Shown one piece after another: positions 60,743-64,000 of a stretch of DNA of 64,000 nt. A program made the translations under genes and the position numbers. Positions within the stretch are counted from its first letter, which is position 1. The number at the start of each line of letters is the position of its first letter. Location: assembly GCA_013397795.1 (NCBI GenBank), contig VZTJ01000752.1, positions 261,238 to 325,237 on the forward strand, given 5' to 3'. Origin of the DNA: Orthonyx spaldingii. Its lineage: Eukaryota > Chordata > Aves > Passeriformes > Orthonychidae. The notes under the pieces are model-generated. The model ran no database searches. It saw nothing but the letters and a program-made list of their open reading frames with translations, and had not been told where the DNA came from.

Positions 60743-60878
60743 CAGAGTTGGGGTCATGAGGCAGCAGCTTCTGGCCAGCTGGAGGGTCACACCATAGATG
60801 TCCACGGTTCTTTCAGCTTTCATCTGGTACAACAGGCAATCCAGGGAGATCAGCGTCCCCATCTGGCTCATGTCACCA
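60743..60878 (-). CDS. PTPRV: PTPRV D2 exon e (136 nt), active-site loop
   Basis: The acceptor is ...cctgcag and the donor is gtaggt. The first base completes the Ser codon of the HCS motif, and the exon ends in phase 0. The size, 136 nt, is the classic receptor-PTP exon for this position. Joined across the intron, the loop reads HCSGDMSQMG where active enzymes have HCxxGxxRxG: the phosphate-binding Arg is Gln and the first Gly is Asp. With the missing WPD Asp, this domain should be catalytically silent, as second domains of receptor PTPs often are. The rest (MKAERTVDIYGVTLQL) matches the KAE..VD(I/V)(Y/F)..V..L helix. Confidence 0.9.
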
Positions 60879-61309
60879 CTGCAGGGGACAAGGGGGGGGT
60901 CACTGATGCCAGGCTGAGCTGAACCTCTCTGGAAGAGGGCACCAGCCCAAGGAGCCGTGTTGGCACAGTGGGACTGCGAGCTCTCTCTGCGTGCCAGTGA
61001 GGAGATCAGGGCTGCTCCTGGGATCCCTGCAGTTCCCCCAGCGATGGCCTGGGCACTCAGCCTGGGAATGCCTGCTCCACCCACGCCCCCTGGCCCAGCC
61101 CGGCTTGCCCTGTCTTCCCCCAGTCCTTGGCAGAGCTCTGCTCCCTGTGACCTCCCAGGTTCAGAGCTTCCACTGGCTCCCATGGCCTGATATCAACACG
61201 CCCCCAGGGCATGGAAGGGAAGGTTTGCTGGTACCATGGCAAGGAGCTGAGCAGCCTGGTGGCTCCCAGCCTGGGAGGCTGCCCATGGACAGGGGTATCA
61301 GCTGGGTAC

Positions 61310-61467
61310 CTGCAGTGCAGCAGGAGGGGACCGGCTCTCCTCCGGTGGGGCGTGCACTGCCTGACAGCCCCCAGCAGCTCCACCAGCCTCTGCACCTCAG
61401 GCTGCTTCTTGCTGCTCCAGAGCGTGTACAGGAACCTCTGCACCTGCCTCTCCTTTGCCTTCTTCTC
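61310..61467 (-). CDS. PTPRV: PTPRV D2 exon d (158 nt), WPD-loop region
   Basis: The acceptor is ...tctcacag and the donor is gtaccc. The exon starts in phase 0 and ends after two bases of a serine codon. It encodes EKKAKERQVQRFLYTLW, then SSKKQPE, and ends GPLLLHC plus part of Ser. The FLYTLW segment aligns with the strand leading to the WPD loop. In active enzymes the residues after Trp are Pro-Asp, with Asp the general acid; here they are Ser-Ser, so the acid is missing. The catalytic Cys of the HC motif is present at the exon end, with the active-site loop split by the intron. Confidence 0.88.
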
Positions 61468-61934
61468 CTGTGAGACACAAAGAGCTGACGCGGATGTTGG
61501 GGAGGGATGGGCGGGTTTGGATGCAGAGGGGCCCCAGTTCTCCCATCCTGAGGCCCTCTGAGGCTTCCCTGAGCTGACTGCCAGCTTCTGCCCAGGATCT
61601 GCTGGGGCACTGCCCACCACCCATGCTGCGGGTACCAGGATTCTGGCAGCCTGACCTGCTCCTGGAGAGGGAACTGAGAACTGTGTGGGCCTTATCAAAG
61701 GGGCCAGAAAGACCTATCAGCAAGGGAGGGGAAGCCCCCAGGACCTCTCCCATGTGTCTCCTGTGTCCACTCAGTTCTGGATGTTGCAATCCAGACTCAC
61801 TCCTGCATTTGTGGGCTGCTGGCACTCAGCTCTTGCAGCCTGGAGAAGTCCCACAGACCTTTCAGCCCCTACAGATGCCTACAGACACCCCCATCCCCGG
61901 AGGCGGCAGCCAGGGCAGCCCCATGGACACACAC

Positions 61935-62057
61935 GTGTTTCAGTTTCAGCTGGGTACATCTCCACCCCGAGACAAGCTTCTCTGTGTCACACTGGACAGT
62001 CAGCGTCTTCGTGCAGAGCGAGTCTCCTTCCAGGGGCCAGCACTCCTCACCTGGGAC
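61935..62057 (-). CDS. PTPRV: PTPRV D2 exon c (123 nt)
   Basis: The acceptor is ...cacgcag and the donor is gtgtgt; 41 codons, phase 0 at both ends. It encodes VPGEECWPLEGD, matching the (C)xQYWP.EG segment of PTP domains, then a beta-strand segment ending ...CTQLKLKH. The 123-nt size and phase fit the equivalent exon of other receptor PTPs. The canonical QYW is here EECW. Several GT dinucleotides follow (gtgtgtgtcc), so the donor could shift by two or four bases, but only the one chosen keeps phase 0 with the next exon. Confidence 0.82.
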
Positions 62058-62571
62058 CTGCGTGCAACAAGAAATTTGGCTTCCTGTTGATGTTCATTGT
62101 CGTATCACTCACTGTCTTCAGGGTCTGTGGTGGGGCCGGACCAAGAGCACTCCCAGCACCTCTCCCTGCCAGTTCATCCCCCACCTAAACCCTGAGGGAG
62201 TTCTGGGAGCACCAGCAGGTTCAGCCAGCTCATCTGGGAATCCAGAGCTGCCTGGCAGCTCTGCTCAGAGCTCTGAGCTGGGATCTGCTGGCTATGTCTA
62301 CAGTGTCTACACCCTGGCTGGGCAGAGCTGGAGCTGCTGCCTTTGGTCCCACGCAGATGCAGCTTAATGGGCACCAGCTGAGTCCAGGCATGGGGGCAGA
62401 CAGAACCTGTCTTCCATGAGAAGCTGTGGGAGCACCTGGACACAGCTTTAGCTAAGCTGGATCTGCACACAGGACTCAGAAGGCAGTGAAGAGTTTCGAG
62501 AGCTCTGCTAGTTCCAACTCCACTGAACAGATTCCCACTCTGCCAAGGCACAGGTGGGCACAGTGCTTTAC

Positions 62572-62706
62572 CTCCCCCTTCTGCTGCCACGGGAGAAGTG
62601 TTAGGATTGTGTGAATGTCCTGTTCCCACACCAGGGTCCAAAAGTCATCCATGGTCAGCTTGTCAGGGCCATGGACAGCCAGATAGTCCCTGCTGGAGCT
62701 GCAGCC
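62572..62706 (-). CDS. PTPRV: PTPRV D2 exon b (135 nt)
   Basis: The acceptor is ...atgcag and the donor is gtaaag; 45 codons, phase 0 at both ends. It encodes ...DYLAVHGPDKL followed by DDFWTLVWEQD, the family's conserved (Q)GP...T..DFW..VWEQ block, then ILTLLPWQQKGE. In this block the family's usual Gln before GP is His (VHGP), one sign of a relaxed second domain. The exon begins only 16 bases from the 342-base assembly gap (62722-63063), so the polypyrimidine tract of its acceptor is partly unseen and the start is slightly less certain than the others. Confidence 0.82.
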
Positions 62707-62721
62707 CTGCATGGGGAATGA

Positions 62722-63063
62722 NNNNNNNNNNNNNNNNNNNNNNNNNNNNNNNNNNNNNNNNNNNNNNNNNNNNNNNNNNNNNNNNNNNNNNNNNNNNNNN
62801 NNNNNNNNNNNNNNNNNNNNNNNNNNNNNNNNNNNNNNNNNNNNNNNNNNNNNNNNNNNNNNNNNNNNNNNNNNNNNNNNNNNNNNNNNNNNNNNNNNNN
62901 NNNNNNNNNNNNNNNNNNNNNNNNNNNNNNNNNNNNNNNNNNNNNNNNNNNNNNNNNNNNNNNNNNNNNNNNNNNNNNNNNNNNNNNNNNNNNNNNNNNN
63001 NNNNNNNNNNNNNNNNNNNNNNNNNNNNNNNNNNNNNNNNNNNNNNNNNNNNNNNNNNNNNNN
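62722..63063. other. Assembly gap (342 N)
   Basis: This is a run of N inside a PTPRV intron. It directly abuts a GGAGA repeat, which probably caused the gap. No exon is expected inside, because phases of the flanking exons agree. Confidence 0.99.
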
Positions 63064-63109
63064 GAGAGGAGAGGAGAGGAGAGGAGAGGAGAGGAGAGGA
63101 GAGGAGAGG
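63064..63109. repeat. (GGAGA)n microsatellite
   Basis: A perfect pentanucleotide purine repeat abuts the N gap; its true length is unknown because it runs into the gap. Confidence 0.95.
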
Positions 63110-63285
63110 AAGCACTGAGGGAGGGAAGTGAGGACAGCCCAGACTGGGCAGGTAAGGGATGTCCTCTCAATCCCCTCTTCTCCACACAGGGTCCCAGTGC
63201 CAGTGCAGGACCCAGGGCACAGGAGCACAGCAAGGATGGGGGGCCCAGGCCCAGGGTGGGGGTTGCTGCTGAGGGTGAGACTCAC

Positions 63286-63362
63286 CGGGACACGCCACAC
63301 CTGCAGCAGCCCTGAGAAAGGGCCCTGGTCCAGCAGGGAAAACTTTACTCTGGAGCGATCAT
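63286..63362 (-). CDS. PTPRV: PTPRV D2 exon a (77 nt), first of six visible
   Basis: This is the most upstream PTPRV exon visible here. The acceptor is ...tttgcag at 63363-63364 and the donor is gtgagt from 63285. The exon starts with two bases completing a codon and ends in phase 0. It encodes DDRSRVKFSLL..., matching the tyrosine-phosphatase element usually written (Y)DHSRV near the start of a PTP domain; the 77-nt size and phase are typical of that position in receptor PTP genes. It belongs to the C-terminal PTP domain (D2), because the reading frame ends about 200 residues later. The preceding exon, expected to supply the NK..N-type region, was not found before 64000. Confidence 0.8.
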
Positions 63363-63574
63363 CTGCAAAGGAAGTGGGAGCTGCAGGGATCCAAGGCAGC
63401 CTTGAGGTCAGACAGGTTTTGCAGACTGACGGCCACACAAATCCAATCCTTCCTTCACCATTTCCTGGCAAAGGCACTCTCTTCTGCAGTGCTCATCTCC
63501 AGCCTGTGGATGTTGGCTCCCAAAAGACAGGTCTCTATCCCACCCTCCTGCAGTGCAGGTCACTCAGTGTCTGA

Positions 63575-63840
63575 GCCAATGGAGATCTGCCTCTCTCCAA
63601 GGATGGAGAGCCTGCAGGAGCTCTGGGCATCTGCTCCAGTGTTTGACCATTTTCATGGAAATTCACTATTGCTTCCACTGCATTGGATTACCCACCCAAA
63701 TCATCCCCCTTGTCTCTTGTCCCTCCTCTGAGAAGACTCCATGTCTTCCCTGTGCCTTCCCACAGGTAGCTGAAAACAGCAATAAGATCTCCCCTTTGCC
63801 TTCTCTTGTCCAGGCTGAGCAAATCTACCTATCCCCCTCC
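63575..63840 (-). mobile_element. CR1 LINE fragment, degraded
   Basis: The reverse complement carries degraded CR1 3'-region phrases, including 'ctccagtgtttgaccattttca' on the plus strand and the 'agatctcccc...ccaggctgagcaa' block. It is heavily diverged and lies in a PTPRV intron. Confidence 0.5.
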
Positions 63841-64000
63841 CAAACACCATGTGCTCCATCCCAAACACCTCGGTAACCTTCTGGGGCAGTCACCAAAGCC
63901 TCAAAATACTTTCTTGTGCTGTGGACTACCGGCCCTGGTCCAGCCTGGCTCCACGCAGGAGGAAGAGGAACAGGAAGGAAGAGGATGCAGGGTGTCACAG
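63841..64000. other. PTPRV intron, no exon recognised
   Basis: The reverse complement was searched for the exon preceding DDRSRV; nothing matching a PTP domain start was found before the window ends. Confidence 0.4.

Noticed and set aside
1..64000. CRISPR arrays, bacterial operons, ribosome-binding sites, tRNA or rRNA genes
   Set aside because: The sequence is vertebrate nuclear DNA; no such features were seen, and the regular repeats are minisatellites or LTR-internal arrays.

Overview
This window looks like bird nuclear DNA, probably from a passerine and probably from a gene-dense microchromosome. The evidence is at least fifteen CR1 LINE fragments carrying the avian 3' end (the 'agaatcatagaat / tttgggttggaagggacctt' signature and its reverse complement), three avian-type solo LTRs, vertebrate-style GT-AG exons, and the gene pair LGR6 - PTPRV, which are neighbours in other amniotes.

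Only two protein-coding genes can be supported, both on the minus strand. (1) The first coding exon of LGR6, an R-spondin receptor of the leucine-rich-repeat GPCR family, lies at 47329-47525. It has a signal peptide, a cysteine-rich LRR N-cap, a good splice donor, two CCAAT motifs and a CpG-rich context. I recognised no further LGR6 exon below it, so most of 1-47328 is probably a very long first intron. (2) Six consecutive 3'-terminal coding exons of a two-domain receptor tyrosine phosphatase, best called PTPRV (OST-PTP), lie between 63362 and 58028. They encode the membrane-distal D2 domain and the stop codon. Phases agree across all junctions, giving 228 codons plus stop. The D2 catalytic residues are degenerate. 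A 3'UTR of about 700 nt ends at an AATAAA at 57339-57344 and contains an 88-bp minisatellite. The earlier PTPRV exons (ectodomain, membrane segment, D1) lie beyond 64000.

Layout: 1-18.8 kb is non-coding with CR1 copies. A 1.25-kb solo LTR lies at 18.8-20.1 kb. A patch of very old elements lies at about 21.2-23.2 kb: an L3/CR1-like LINE, then a badly broken Ty3/gypsy-type pol with recognisable reverse transcriptase and RNase H parts. A head-to-head CR1 pair follows at 23.6-24.8 kb. 24.8-30.6 kb is non-coding with one CR1. A second solo LTR lies at 30.6-31.2 kb. MIR-like SINE pieces lie at 33.8 and 35.2 kb. CR1 copies lie at 36-43 kb around a CpG island at about 38.0-39.0 kb. Two GC-rich minisatellites lie at 45.0-45.5 kb. 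The LGR6 promoter and exon 1 lie at 47.3-47.8 kb. The LGR6-PTPRV intergenic space runs from about 47.8 to 57.3 kb, then PTPRV to the end. A third solo LTR with a perfect 4-bp target duplication sits in the last PTPRV intron, and a 342-base assembly gap (62722-63063) sits in another.

Most long open frames in this window are chance frames in GC-rich or tandemly repeated DNA and are not annotated as genes. All family assignments were made by eye; no database search was possible.
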